A stretch of DNA of 64,000 nt from Dyadobacter soli (lineage in GTDB: Bacteria > Bacteroidota > Bacteroidia > Cytophagales > Spirosomataceae), in assembly GCF_900101885.1 (NCBI RefSeq), contig NZ_FNAN01000011.1, forward strand, positions 248,001 to 312,000, given 5' to 3'. The notes beneath the pieces are model-generated. The model had not been told where the DNA came from. It saw only the letters and a list, made by a program, of their open reading frames with translations, and made no database searches. The position numbers and the translations under genes are program-made. Below are positions 40,413 through 48,494 of the stretch, piece by piece (within the stretch, counting starts at the first letter, position 1; the number at the start of each line of letters is the position of its first letter).

Positions 40413-41480
40413 ATGTCGCACAACATTCATTTCAACCAAGGTACAGGTAAGCACGCATTTTTTTCGGTCAAGGAAAAGCCGTGGCATGGTTTGGGTCAGA
40501 TCGTTGACGGCTGCCAGTCTAGCGGCGAGGCAATCCAGCATGCAGGTCTGGATTATCAGGTAGTCAAGACCCCACTTTTCACCAGCCAGATTCATCAGCA
40601 GCTGCCTGAGAACATCACAATTTTTCCCGATGAGCTAACCACTGTGCCGGGCTACTACGCGACAAGCCGTGCTGATACGGGAAAGCCTCTGGGTGTGGTC
40701 GGAGGTGGCTACCAGATCGTTCAGAACCAGGATGCATTCACCTTTTTTGACAGCATCGCAGACGGCAAAGGGATTCGTTACGAAACGGCGGGGGCGCTTG
40801 GAGCAGGAGAGCGGATTTTTATTACTGCCAAAATTGACGATCATATCGTGGTCGGCAAGGACGATCTGATCGAGCAGTACCTGTTTTTGACAAATTCTCA
40901 TGACGGCTCTGGCAGCATCACAGTTGCATTCACGCCGGTGCGAATAGTTTGTCAGAATACACTTGGCGCCGCAATGGACGCGGTCAGTTCGGCCGTCAGA
41001 ATCCGCCATACAGCAAGCGCCACAGAGAGGCTTGCGCAGGCGCACAAACTAATGGGACTCGCTGCCAAAGCATCAGTTCACGCCGAGGCAGTTTTTAACC
41101 GTTGGGCCAAGGTCAAAATTACCGATGGGCAACTCAAAAAATTGATTCAAATGGCCATGGCATCCGGCAAGGAGACGCTGGGCAAGATTCAGGATGGCAA
41201 TTTTGAGCAGCTCTCATCCCAATTCAACAATACAGTAGACCGTGTTTTACAGTACGCCTTCACTAGCCCCGACCAGTGCCTTCCTACCACCGAAGGAACC
41301 GTATTTGGCGCATACAATGCGGTCACCGGCTATTTTCAGATTGTGCGTAGCTATAAAACCGGGGAAGATAAACTAGCGTCAATCCTGCTGGGAGGTAACG
41401 CCGCCCAACGTGGACAGGCTGCCTTTAACTTATGTCAAGGGTTTTCAGATTACGGCCCTGATATTTTTAACGCAAATTAG
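40413..41480 (+). CDS. DUF932 phage/plasmid-like protein
   Basis: The protein has 355 residues. It starts MSHNIHFNQGTGKHAFFSVKEKPWHGLGQIVDGC, the recognisable opening of the DUF932/TIGR03299 family, followed by GVVGGGYQIVQNQDAFTFFDSIAD and a DHIVVGKDDLIEQYLFLTNSHDGSGSITVAFTPVRIVCQNTL core. This core is the most conserved part of the family. These proteins are frequent on plasmids, phages and conjugative elements; their function is unknown. The gene stands alone between two terminators in the mobile region. The length is typical. Confidence 0.85.
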   Translation: MSHNIHFNQGTGKHAFFSVKEKPWHGLGQIVDGCQSSGEAIQHAGLDYQVVKTPLFTSQIHQQLPENITIFPDELTTVPGYYATSRADTGKPLGVVGGGYQIVQNQDAFTFFDSIADGKGIRYETAGALGAGERIFITAKIDDHIVVGKDDLIEQYLFLTNSHDGSGSITVAFTPVRIVCQNTLGAAMDAVSSAVRIRHTASATERLAQAHKLMGLAAKASVHAEAVFNRWAKVKITDGQLKKLIQMAMASGKETLGKIQDGNFEQLSSQFNNTVDRVLQYAFTSPDQCLPTTEGTVFGAYNAVTGYFQIVRSYKTGEDKLASILLGGNAAQRGQAAFNLCQGFSDYGPDIFNAN

Positions 41481-41540
41481 CTTTTGGTAAGCGCCGGGGC
41501 AGACACATAATCTGCACCGGCGTCTAGTGGTAGCTGGCGG

Positions 41541-41578
41541 AAAAATCGTGGCCGCCCCAACCGGGGGCGGCCATTTTT
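41541..41578. terminator. Strong bidirectional hairpin terminator after DUF932
   Basis: GGCCGCCCC pairs with GGGGCGGCC over 9 bases around a 5-base loop. AAAAA precedes it and ATTTTTG follows, so it can end transcription from both sides. Confidence 0.8.
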
Positions 41579-41882
41579 GCGGTATGAGCAGCGGGCACTT
41601 TCCAGAGTCGCGAATGCGCTGCTCATGGGCGTTTTTGTTGTTGAATTTTGCGGCTGAATAGCGCAAAGCGGAATTAAAAGGCGGTATCGCTTCTTACGAT
41701 GCAAAGTTAGGGCTCAGCCGCGATGGAAGCCGCGCAAAATTTCCGGCATAAACACGATCACATCAAATGCAAAGCATTCGGTGTGATCCCATCCCGCGAC
41801 CTTTCATTTATTCCGTTGCTTTGCGCGCCTTATCGCGCCTGCCCCAATGGGTGCACCATAATTCACTTAACCGTAAATGATT
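41579..41882. other. Intergenic region with a 10-bp inverted repeat
   Basis: About 300 bases before the RadC-like gene with no supported gene. ATGAGCAGCG (41584-41593) and CGCTGCTCAT (41617-41626) are exact inverted arms separated by 23 bases. Short overlapping frames in both directions lack any recognisable features. Confidence 0.4.
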
Positions 41883-42353
41883 ATGGAAACCACTCAAAAA
41901 TTCTCGGATTGCTTTCAGGTTGCAGAAATCGAGCTGATCTACACACCGTCCTACAAGGTCACAGATCGTCCGAAAGTAACTTCTCCGGCCAGCTCTTACG
42001 GGATTCTCCGTAGCAGCTGGAATGCCGGAAAGTTGGGTTTTATCGAAGAGTTTAAAGTACTGCTGTTAAACCGGGGTAACCTGGTGCTGGGTATCTACAA
42101 CGTATGTCGTGGCGGGATCACTTCAACGACTGCCGATATAAGGCTGATTTTCGCAGCGGCCCTTAAGGCATCGGCTACTGGTATCATTCTCGCCCATAAC
42201 CATCCGTCAGGAACGCTTTTGCCTTCCCCTCAGGACCGCCTTTTGACGCTGCGCATCAAGGAAGTCAGCCAACTGATGGAGATAGAATTATTAGATCACC
42301 TGATTCTGACAGCCGAAGGGTTCTACTCGTTCGCAGAGCAAGGACAGCTCTGA
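41883..42353 (+). CDS. radC: RadC-like JAB/MPN domain protein
   Basis: The ATG at 41883 (METTQKFSDC) is preferred over one two codons upstream. The 156-residue protein is the JAMM/MPN domain of the RadC family: LGFIEEFKVLLLNRGNLVLGIYNV, then ITSTTADIRLIFAAALKASATGIILAHNHPSGTLLPSPQDR and IELLDHLILTAEGFYSF. The Glu, the HxHPSG motif and the Asp of a metalloprotease-type active site are all present. The family is common on mobile elements and its role in the cell is still unclear despite the name. It lacks the N-terminal HhH part of chromosomal RadC, as is usual for mobile copies. A strong terminator follows. Confidence 0.88.
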   Translation: METTQKFSDCFQVAEIELIYTPSYKVTDRPKVTSPASSYGILRSSWNAGKLGFIEEFKVLLLNRGNLVLGIYNVCRGGITSTTADIRLIFAAALKASATGIILAHNHPSGTLLPSPQDRLLTLRIKEVSQLMEIELLDHLILTAEGFYSFAEQGQL

Positions 42354-42370
42354 TGACTTCGAAGAACGTA

Positions 42371-42400
42371 AAAACTCGCCTGACCCGTCAGGCGAGTTTT
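42371..42400. terminator. Perfect 13-bp hairpin terminator
   Basis: AAAACTCGCCTGA pairs exactly with TCAGGCGAGTTTT around the loop CCCG. With A before and T after, it serves both the rightward RadC gene and the leftward small gene at 42414. Confidence 0.9.
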
Positions 42401-42413
42401 TCGCTTTGGAGGG

Positions 42414-42689
42414 TTAACCTAAGGCCGCCAGCTTTTTGCTTGTCTGTGTAAGCCCAGCCTTTTCAAGGATCGCATCCAGCACCCCGTTCAGCTCGGCGCT
42501 CGCCGAAGCTTCGGCGAAAGACAACAGCGAGTTTTCGTTTTTGGCAGCTGATAAGCCCGCCTTAACAGCAGTGGTCAGTAGCAGCGCCGTCTGGCGTGAA
42601 ACCTTTAGTTCCAGTTTTACCTGGTCTGTCATTCCCGGGCTTGAAAGCAATGTTTCAAATAGCATCCGGATCTCAATTTTTGTTTCCAT
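42414..42689 (-). CDS. Small hypothetical protein near the mobilisation region
   Basis: The ATG at 42689 is chosen (91 residues); the open frame extends to 42911, but that extension has no convincing composition. The protein is helical and polar: METKIEIRMLFETLLSSPG, then KLELKVSRQTALLLTTAVKAGLSAAKNENSLLSF, ending ELNGVLDAILEKAGLTQTSKKLAALG. I know no family. It is divergent from the mobilisation genes and convergent with the RadC gene, sharing the bidirectional terminator. It may be an accessory factor of the element. Confidence 0.5.
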   Translation of the reverse strand: METKIEIRMLFETLLSSPGMTDQVKLELKVSRQTALLLTTAVKAGLSAAKNENSLLSFAEASASAELNGVLDAILEKAGLTQTSKKLAALG

Positions 42690-42930
42690 AAAATGGTTTT
42701 GATCGTTTTGTGAACAGTCGCAAAGAAATGGCGCAGTGCTGATTTTCACCCATTTAGAATTTAAAGGGGTCATTTTTCTAGGCGGATCGCGCCTTATTTT
42801 CGCCCTGGTCATAACGGGTTCAGCGGGCAGCGAAAGCTTTTGAAACAGCTTTGGTAAAACTTCGCAGACGCCTTTCGGTAACCTACGAGCGCCGCCGGGC
42901 GCTGCAACCACCTGTCATTCCAGTGGTTGG

Positions 42931-42981
42931 CCAGATGTACCATTGTTACACGCGGCATGCCGCGTGTAACAATGGATCTGG
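42931..42981. other. Long near-perfect palindrome, candidate origin of transfer
   Basis: Bases 42940-42975 form a perfect 36-bp palindrome whose right half is ATGCCGCGTGTAACAATGG without its first base. Outside it, CCAGAT (42931-42936) and ATCTGG (42976-42981) continue the pairing with a 3-base bulge. It lies 80 bases upstream of the MobC-like and relaxase genes, the usual place of an oriT with its hairpin and nic site. No nic consensus was identified. Confidence 0.6.
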
Positions 42982-43061
42982 CTGCCACAGGGGCAGGGCC
43001 ACTCACTCGGAACTCGTGTGGCCTTTGGTAGAAGTGACCTGAAAAAGTAAAAGTGAAGACC

Positions 43062-43451
43062 ATGGAAGAGGGGAAGCAAAAAAGGACCAAATGGGTCAAC
43101 GTCAGACTGACAGAGGAGGAATTTGCTGAGATTTCAGAGCAGTTTTCCAGAACCACAGATCGAAAAATTAGCGACTTTGCCAGACGGAAGTTGCTGGGAA
43201 AGCCTGTAAGAATCCTTTCCCGGGACGCCTCGACAGATGCGCTTACAGAACAGCTGGCCGGCCTTCGGACTGAGCTATCCAGGCTAGGCGCAAACTACAA
43301 TCAGGCGGTAAAAAAACTTAACAGCCTTGCCCGGATTAAAGACTTTGAGCAGTGGCTTCTCACCTACGAGCTCGACCGCAGAAGGCTAATTACCCACATC
43401 GAGCAGGCTGCCCGGTCGATCACTGAACTATCACAAAAATGGTCGCGGTAA
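43062..43451 (+). CDS. MobC-like plasmid mobilisation (relaxosome) protein
   Basis: The ATG at 43062 gives 129 residues; a GTG at 43053 is less likely. The N-terminal part KRTKWVNVRLTEEEFAEISEQFSRTTDRKISDFARRKLLGKPV is a ribbon-helix-helix-like DNA-binding region of Bacteroidota mobilisation proteins. The C-terminal half is helical (LTEQLAGLRTELSRLGANYNQAVKKLNSL), matching the MobC family pattern with its GANYNQAVKKLN motif. It should bind oriT and help the relaxase to nick. Its stop overlaps the relaxase start by 13 bases, so the two are coupled. Confidence 0.85.
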   Translation: MEEGKQKRTKWVNVRLTEEEFAEISEQFSRTTDRKISDFARRKLLGKPVRILSRDASTDALTEQLAGLRTELSRLGANYNQAVKKLNSLARIKDFEQWLLTYELDRRRLITHIEQAARSITELSQKWSR

Positions 43452-44713
43452 TCCATAGCGGGGCCAGCCTGAGGGAAGCTGTCAACTACAACGAGCATAA
43501 GGTAACCCGCGGTGTGGCCAAATGCATCGATGCGGGCTATTACACGCGTGATGCCGATGATCTTAACTTTCATCAGAAGCTTTCGCGGTTGCAGGATCTG
43601 ATCGATCTGAACACGCGCATAAAGGTCAACACGCTTCATATTTCATTGAATTTCGCTGCGGAGGACCGCCTGGATACGGTTACGCTCAAAGAGGTTGCAG
43701 GGGTTTACCTGGAAAAGATCGGCTTTGAAAACCAGCCATACTTGCTGTATGAGCACCTGGATGCCGGGCACCAACACGTACATATTGTCACGACTAACAT
43801 CCGGCCCGACGGCAGCAACATCAAATTACATAACATCGGAAAAATCCGCTCGGAAGTGGCCCGAAAAGAAATCGAAAACGATTATGGACTTGTCCGGGCG
43901 GAGGACCATAAAAGATCGGTGTTTAAGCTCTCGCCGGTGCCCGCATCAATCGTCGAGTACGGCAGGGCTCAGACCAAGCAGGCCATTTCGAACGTCTTAC
44001 AGACCGTGCTCAAAGAATATCATTTCACTTCTGTTTCCGAGCTTAATGCCGTGCTGGCTCAATACCGGGTGCTTGCAGACACAGGCGGTCAGGGATCACG
44101 CATCCAGCAGCGGCAAGGACTGGTTTTCAGGGTGCTCGGGCCGAATGGAGAAAAGCTCGGAGTGCCCATCAAGGCCAGCGATTTTTATTTTAAACCAACC
44201 CTTGGGCGGTTGCAGGCGCGATTTGAAGCAGGAGCTATTCAGCGCAAAAAGCATTCAGTCAGATTAAGAAATACGATCGACATGACCCTTGCAAGGCGCT
44301 CGACGCCGTCGCTTTCGGCATTTTCTACCGCCCTGCGCCAGCAGGGGGTAACGCTGGTTAAGCGGGCCAGCGACAGCGGTGTGCTCTACGGTCTGACTTA
44401 TGTTGACCACCGGACCAAAACTGTATTTAACGGCAGCGATCTGGGCAAACCCTATAGTGCTAAGGCTGTACAAGCCGCCATTGATTCGATAGCTTCCCAA
44501 GCGCAAATTCATCATACTCCGCCGCTGCAAATCCGGGAGCGTGTCAGCTTGGAAACAGACTCTGAACCAGGTGGCAGGCCCCTTGGTATGCCAGAGGCTG
44601 ATCAGGATACAACAAGGCTCCTGAGCGAACTTTTGCAGTCACAGAGGGGCGATCCCACCGTGCCGTATCCGGTTCGCCAACCCAAAAAAAAGACCAGAAG
44701 AAAATCTTTGTAG
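43439..44713 (+). CDS. Relaxase/mobilisation nuclease (HUH, MobA/VirD2-like)
   Basis: The protein has 424 residues. The N-terminal nuclease domain has an AVNYNEHKVTRGVAKCIDAGYY segment, a HISLNFA strand, and the HUH metal motif HLDAGHQHVHIVTTNIRPDGSNI. A catalytic Tyr is likely in the first 40 residues (Tyr17 or the YY pair). The C-terminal half (about 160-424) is variable and charged, as is usual for Bacteroidota Mob proteins that cut oriT and pilot the strand to the coupling protein. It follows the MobC-like gene with overlap and precedes the coupling protein by 17 bases. All needed motifs are visible, so the protein looks intact. Confidence 0.92.
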   Translation: MVAVIHSGASLREAVNYNEHKVTRGVAKCIDAGYYTRDADDLNFHQKLSRLQDLIDLNTRIKVNTLHISLNFAAEDRLDTVTLKEVAGVYLEKIGFENQPYLLYEHLDAGHQHVHIVTTNIRPDGSNIKLHNIGKIRSEVARKEIENDYGLVRAEDHKRSVFKLSPVPASIVEYGRAQTKQAISNVLQTVLKEYHFTSVSELNAVLAQYRVLADTGGQGSRIQQRQGLVFRVLGPNGEKLGVPIKASDFYFKPTLGRLQARFEAGAIQRKKHSVRLRNTIDMTLARRSTPSLSAFSTALRQQGVTLVKRASDSGVLYGLTYVDHRTKTVFNGSDLGKPYSAKAVQAAIDSIASQAQIHHTPPLQIRERVSLETDSEPGGRPLGMPEADQDTTRLLSELLQSQRGDPTVPYPVRQPKKKTRRKSL

Positions 44714-44730
44714 CCTAAAAAAATAACACA

Positions 44731-46725
44731 ATGGCCTCGCAAACATCAGAAAATCAACAAGCCCTGGCGCGCATCTCTGAGATGACCCGGCTGATTGCCA
44801 TCGCCATCCTGGCGCTGCATTTTTATTATAGTTGCTACGCTTTTTTTGCCAGCCATCACCTTGTCAGCTCCTTTACAGACCGTGTTTTAGTAAACATCAT
44901 CAAAACCGGGATGTTTAGCAGTATGGCTAAATCCAAATTGATCTCGCTGGGCCTGCTAATCGTTTCGCTGATTGGAACAAAGGGCAGAAAGCAACAGGAT
45001 ATGAGCTTACAAACTGGCCTTAACGTGTTACTGCCCGGCCTATTAATTTATTGGGCATCTGGTGGAGTTCTCTTATTCAGAGCAGATTTATCCACGCTTG
45101 CCTGGGCGTATATTTTGAGCTGCTCGCTGGGTTTTGTGATGGTTCTTTCGGGAACAACGCTGCTGTCGAGGGTAATTCAGATCAAGCTCGGCGGGGATAT
45201 TTTTAACAGTGAGAATGAATCTTTCCCCCAGCAGGAGCGGCTGCTTGAAAACCAGTATTCGGTCAATCTTCCTGCCGAATACAGCCTGAAAGGCAAGCGG
45301 CGAAAGAGCTGGATTAACTTGATCAACCCCTTCCGCGGCCTGCTCGTTTTGGGCTCACCCGGGTCGGGTAAGAGCTATTTTATCATCCGGCACATCATCA
45401 GCCAGCATATCAGGAAGGGGTTTTCACTTTTCATTTACGATTTTAAATTCGACGACCTGTCGGTGATCGCCTATAATAATTACTTAAAAAACAAAGCTCG
45501 CTATAAGGTTGCCCCCACATTCTATACCATCAATTTCGATGACCTGTCAAAAACCCACCGCTGTAACCCATTGGAGCCAGCCAGCATGCATGATATCACC
45601 GATGCTGCAGAATCGGCCAGGACAATTCTGATGGGCCTCAACCGGGAATGGATCAAAAAGCAAGGGGATTTCTTTGTGGAATCTTCGATTAATTTTCTAA
45701 CAGCCGTTATCTGGTTTCTTAGGCGGTACCAGGATGGAGAATACTGCACTTTACCCCATGTAATCGAGCTTATGCAAACCGATTATGAGCAGCTTTTTTC
45801 AGTGCTACGAACCGAAAAGGAGATCGAGGTGCTGGTTAACCCTTTTATCAGTGCGTACCAGAACGATGCCATGGAGCAGCTTGAAGGCCAGATCGCTTCG
45901 GCCAAAATTGCCCTTGCCCGTTTATCATCTCCCCAGCTGTATTTCGTTTTATCGGGAAATGATCTGACACTTGATATAAATAGTCCCGATTCGCCGAAAA
46001 TTGTTTGTATCGGAAACAATCCTCAAAAAGTGCAAATTTATGGAGCAGTCGTTTCACTGTTTGTTACCCGGCTCATTAAACTGGTTAACACTAAAGGAAA
46101 ACTAAAAAGCAGCCTGATTTTTGACGAGTTTCCCACCATTTACCTCAATAATATTGACTCACTGATTGCCACCGCCCGCTCCAATAAAGTAGCTACCACG
46201 CTCGCTGTGCAGGACTTCAGTCAGCTCAGGAAGGATTACGGAAAGGAGCAGGCTGACGTACTGATGAACATCACCGGAAATCTGATCAGCGGGCAAGTCT
46301 CGGGCGAAACAGCCAAGCAGCTGTCCGAGCGTTTTGGCAAGATACAGCAGGGGCGAACCGTACTTTCGGTTAACCGGACAGACACCACTGTGGCCAGCTC
46401 GATGCAGCTAGATCTGGCAGTTCCCGCATCCAAAATCGCCGCGCTAAGCTCGGGCGAATTCGTGGGTATGGTTGCCGACAATCCCGACGAGCTTATGCCC
46501 TTAAAAGCGTTTCACTGCCGGATTATCAATGATCACAAGGCGCTTGCTGCCGAGCAGGACGCTTTCAAACCCATACCTTCCGTGCGAGAGGTGTCGTCTG
46601 ATGCGGTTCGCAGGACATTCTCCCAAATTAAGCAGGATGTCCAGGAAATTGTCGATCAGGTGCTGGCACAAATCAACCAGGATCCTGCACTGCAGCATTT
46701 GCTTGTCGTCAAAAAAAGGAAGTGA
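44731..46725 (+). CDS. Type IV coupling protein (TraG/VirD4-like ATPase)
   Basis: The protein has 664 residues. N-terminal membrane segments (ISEMTRLIAIAILALHFYYSCYAFF; SKLISLGLLIVSLIG; LLPGLLIYWASGGVLLF; TLAWAYILSCSLGFVMVLSG) anchor it. The cytoplasmic ATPase has Walker A LVLGSPGSGKSYFI at about residue 207, Walker B SSLIFDEFPTIYL at about 462, and a TraM-binding-like region ATTLAVQDFSQLRKDYG. It brings the relaxase-DNA complex to the mating channel. This is the MobC-type coupling protein of Bacteroidota elements, distinct from the VirB4-type TraG at 17.5-20.0 kb. The gene ends about 200 bases before the interrupted chromosomal gene at the right edge. Confidence 0.9.
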   Translation: MASQTSENQQALARISEMTRLIAIAILALHFYYSCYAFFASHHLVSSFTDRVLVNIIKTGMFSSMAKSKLISLGLLIVSLIGTKGRKQQDMSLQTGLNVLLPGLLIYWASGGVLLFRADLSTLAWAYILSCSLGFVMVLSGTTLLSRVIQIKLGGDIFNSENESFPQQERLLENQYSVNLPAEYSLKGKRRKSWINLINPFRGLLVLGSPGSGKSYFIIRHIISQHIRKGFSLFIYDFKFDDLSVIAYNNYLKNKARYKVAPTFYTINFDDLSKTHRCNPLEPASMHDITDAAESARTILMGLNREWIKKQGDFFVESSINFLTAVIWFLRRYQDGEYCTLPHVIELMQTDYEQLFSVLRTEKEIEVLVNPFISAYQNDAMEQLEGQIASAKIALARLSSPQLYFVLSGNDLTLDINSPDSPKIVCIGNNPQKVQIYGAVVSLFVTRLIKLVNTKGKLKSSLIFDEFPTIYLNNIDSLIATARSNKVATTLAVQDFSQLRKDYGKEQADVLMNITGNLISGQVSGETAKQLSERFGKIQQGRTVLSVNRTDTTVASSMQLDLAVPASKIAALSSGEFVGMVADNPDELMPLKAFHCRIINDHKALAAEQDAFKPIPSVREVSSDAVRRTFSQIKQDVQEIVDQVLAQINQDPALQHLLVVKKRK

Positions 46726-46932
46726 TTTTGCATCGAAGCTTGCAATTGCCTGCCTATCGACTTTGTATCCAAATACAGCTCTAGTGGTTTCACCGGAATG
46801 TCGCACCTCATCATGAATTGGTGATTGTGTCCACCGTATTTCAAGCAATTGTCGAATCCCAGGTTTTTGCACGCCAAGATCATCGCTTGGCCGCTGATAG
46901 GGTTCTCAGAAGATGAAGACGCCAGCGGCTTA
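46726..46932. other. Right-edge stretch of the element, no supported gene
   Basis: About 200 bases between the coupling-protein stop and the interrupted outer-membrane protein gene. Leftward frames run through it only because they join the truncated gene to the antisense of the coupling-protein gene. No gene, inverted repeat or clear att sequence was recognised here. Confidence 0.4.
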
Positions 46933-47174
46933 TAGGCGAAAAGACGGTCTTGCCGCTTGCTATTCCAAAAGATGTTCGTTCTGGCGCCAAAGCCAAAATC
47001 CGCGACGGGATCAGAGGAAAAATCGGGAAGACCTGTCACGAAAGTGCCCTCCCGTTTTTTTGCCAGATCACTCTCAGAAATCTTACGGAACTCAAAGTAT
47101 GAGGTGCTGTCGCCTTGCGCAAAAGCTTGGTTTGCCGCCAGCAGAACCGCAAATAATATTGGTAGACGCTTCAT
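46933..47174 (-). pseudogene. N-terminal fragment of a DUF5982-type outer-membrane protein
   Basis: Reading leftward from 47174, the first 81 codons give a signal peptide (LPILFAVLLAANQAFAQ) and the segment EGTFVTGLPDFSSDPVADFGFGARTNIFWNSKRQDRLFAY, the well-conserved start of DUF5982/BamA-like surface proteins in Cytophagales. Homologues continue with TPYL and a full beta barrel. Here the frame runs into KPLASSSSENPISGQ and unrelated sequence. The break at about 46932 therefore separates chromosomal DNA from the mobile element. The missing C-terminal part was not found at the left edge. Confidence 0.65.
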
Positions 47175-47251
47175 ATGTTAACCTGTTTTTCAGGCAAACT
47201 AATCGGCGACTTTGAAGATATTTCGAATTCAAAATTCGAATTTCTGGAATG

Positions 47252-47494
47252 CTAGTTTAGACCCGGCTTATGCCGCTCGCTCCTTGTTAGACGCTTCACC
47301 CTTCTGTTCAACCTCGACAAATAGAAAAGAAGCCCTGTAAGCACGATGGCGATCACTGTAATCACCACCCATAGCTTACCATCCTGCCGAAGTAATCTGG
47401 CCACCGGGCCTTGGGGCTGGGCATTGGATACTAAAGGAAGCAGCGCCGAAAGCAGGAAACAGAATCGTGCTGCATATTTAGATAAACTATTCAT
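47252..47494 (-). CDS. ccmD: CcmD family protein
   Basis: The ATG at 47494 gives 80 residues, in an 8-base overlap with the upstream ccmC stop; an in-frame ATG at 47524 would add ten unlikely residues. The protein has a signal-like first segment (CFLLSALLPLVSNAQ) and one membrane segment (LWVVITVIAIVLTGLLFYLSRLNRRVKRL) with a basic tail. That LxxVIxVIxIVLxGLLxYLxRLxRRxxRLE-like pattern and the position after ccmC identify it as the small CcmD-type subunit of the heme-handling complex. In Bacteroidota, ccmB and ccmC-ccmD often lie together; here ccmB is not adjacent. Confidence 0.75.
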   Translation of the reverse strand: MNSLSKYAARFCFLLSALLPLVSNAQPQGPVARLLRQDGKLWVVITVIAIVLTGLLFYLSRLNRRVKRLTRSERHKPGLN

Positions 47495-48200
47495 TGGAAA
47501 TACAGGTCTGGCTGATCTTTTCATTTACCTGCTGGTCGTCAAGCACTATTTCTATCCGGCGCGTGCGGAACCTGAGCTGGGTAATCCATAAACCGAGCAT
47601 GGTAAAGCCGATGAATGCCGGGCGAATGATCATGGTGATGCTTTTGTCCTGATCGTATTGATTGAATCCCGGATTACCTCCATTGCCAGGATGCAGCGAG
47701 TCGGTCAAACGCGGCAGGATCATGATAAGCGGGATGAACATGGCAAACGCGAAAATATTATAGATTGCTGACACCCGGGCACGCCTTAGTTCATCTTCAA
47801 ATGAAGCACGAAGTATAAAGTATGCCACATAGAGCAGCATCCCGACTGCCACACCATTGGTTTTCGGGTCATTGGGCCAGAAATCGCCCCAGGCAAAATA
47901 TGCCCAAACCGATCCGGTGATGCAGCCTAGCACGCCGAACAGTATTGCCGTATTGGCGAATTCAATGGCCCACAAATCATCGAGCATCTTTCCCTTGCTT
48001 AGAAACCGAATAGAGAAAACCGCTGACAGTAGCAGCAGGGTCATCATAGCAATCCACAAAGGCGGATGGTAGAATGAATTCCGTATCGTTTCATTCAGGA
48101 TCGGCAGGCGGGGGACTGAATTAATCAGGCCGGCAACGAAAACGTAGAAGAGAATTAGTACTGAAAGAAATTTCCACCAATATTGCCTCAAATATGCCAT
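47487..48200 (-). CDS. ccmC: Cytochrome c biogenesis / heme export membrane protein CcmC
   Basis: The 237-residue protein has six membrane segments. The key tryptophan-rich WWD-like signature is in GCITGSVWAYFAWGDFWPNDPKTNGVAV, the heme-handling motif of CcmC/CcsA proteins. It begins with YWWKFLSVLILFYVFVAGLINSVPRLPILNE. CcmC moves heme to the chaperone CcmE for c-type cytochrome assembly at the inner membrane. It is followed with overlap by ccmD. A diverged 5' fragment of a second ccmC lies 38 kb to the left (9029-9154), at the other edge of the mobile element. Confidence 0.88.
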   Translation of the reverse strand: MAYLRQYWWKFLSVLILFYVFVAGLINSVPRLPILNETIRNSFYHPPLWIAMMTLLLLSAVFSIRFLSKGKMLDDLWAIEFANTAILFGVLGCITGSVWAYFAWGDFWPNDPKTNGVAVGMLLYVAYFILRASFEDELRRARVSAIYNIFAFAMFIPLIMILPRLTDSLHPGNGGNPGFNQYDQDKSITMIIRPAFIGFTMLGLWITQLRFRTRRIEIVLDDQQVNEKISQTCISNE

Positions 48201-48494
48201 AGTGTTTTCTAAAATATTCTATCAAAAGCCGGGTTTTAGGTTTTTCTTACTTTTCAGAACACATATAAAGGTTCAAAAACGTAAAGCTTAAACTGAATTC
48301 TGAATTGTTTTTAAAGAACGTATATATTACTGCGGTTATGCTTTCGGGCTTATTTATAAAGCTTGTTGTTGGTGTTGCTTGAAAGCGTGTAGCATGGAAC
48401 TTTACAGGCGTGGGAAAATGTTTGCCAAATACGAGGTCTTCCGGGTGTCAAATATCAGAAGGCCAGTTCCTTACACGTATCTAAGCAAGACACT

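Larger units (their letters stand above)
9190..46932. mobile_element. Putative integrated conjugative element of Bacteroidota type (boundaries approximate)
   Basis: The tra operon (9.9-21.3 kb, leftward) and the mobilisation module (42.9-46.7 kb, rightward: palindrome, MobC-like protein, HUH relaxase, coupling ATPase) enclose cargo. Both modules use protein families typical of Bacteroidota conjugative transposons. The left limit is taken between the ccmC remnant and the IS110 fragment. The right limit is the point where an outer-membrane protein gene is interrupted at about 46932. No tyrosine or serine integrase, no replication initiator and no obvious direct-repeat att pair were found, so the element may be decayed, may use a recombinase in trans, or may extend differently than drawn. 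Confidence 0.6.

Noticed and set aside
41477..41704. Leftward 73-75 codon frames behind the DUF932 gene
   Set aside because: Overlapping frames with Arg/Pro-rich composition across a terminator hairpin; typical non-coding noise.
42690..43061. Frames across the long palindrome, including an extended start for the 91-residue gene
   Set aside because: The extension has improbable composition and the rightward frame simply reads through the palindrome; a non-coding oriT-like role fits better.
46501..46872. Leftward 123-codon frame suggesting a recombinase-like RHSGETTR segment at the right edge
   Set aside because: It overlaps the coupling-protein gene in antisense and shows no catalytic Arg/His/Tyr pattern of a tyrosine integrase beyond this short match.
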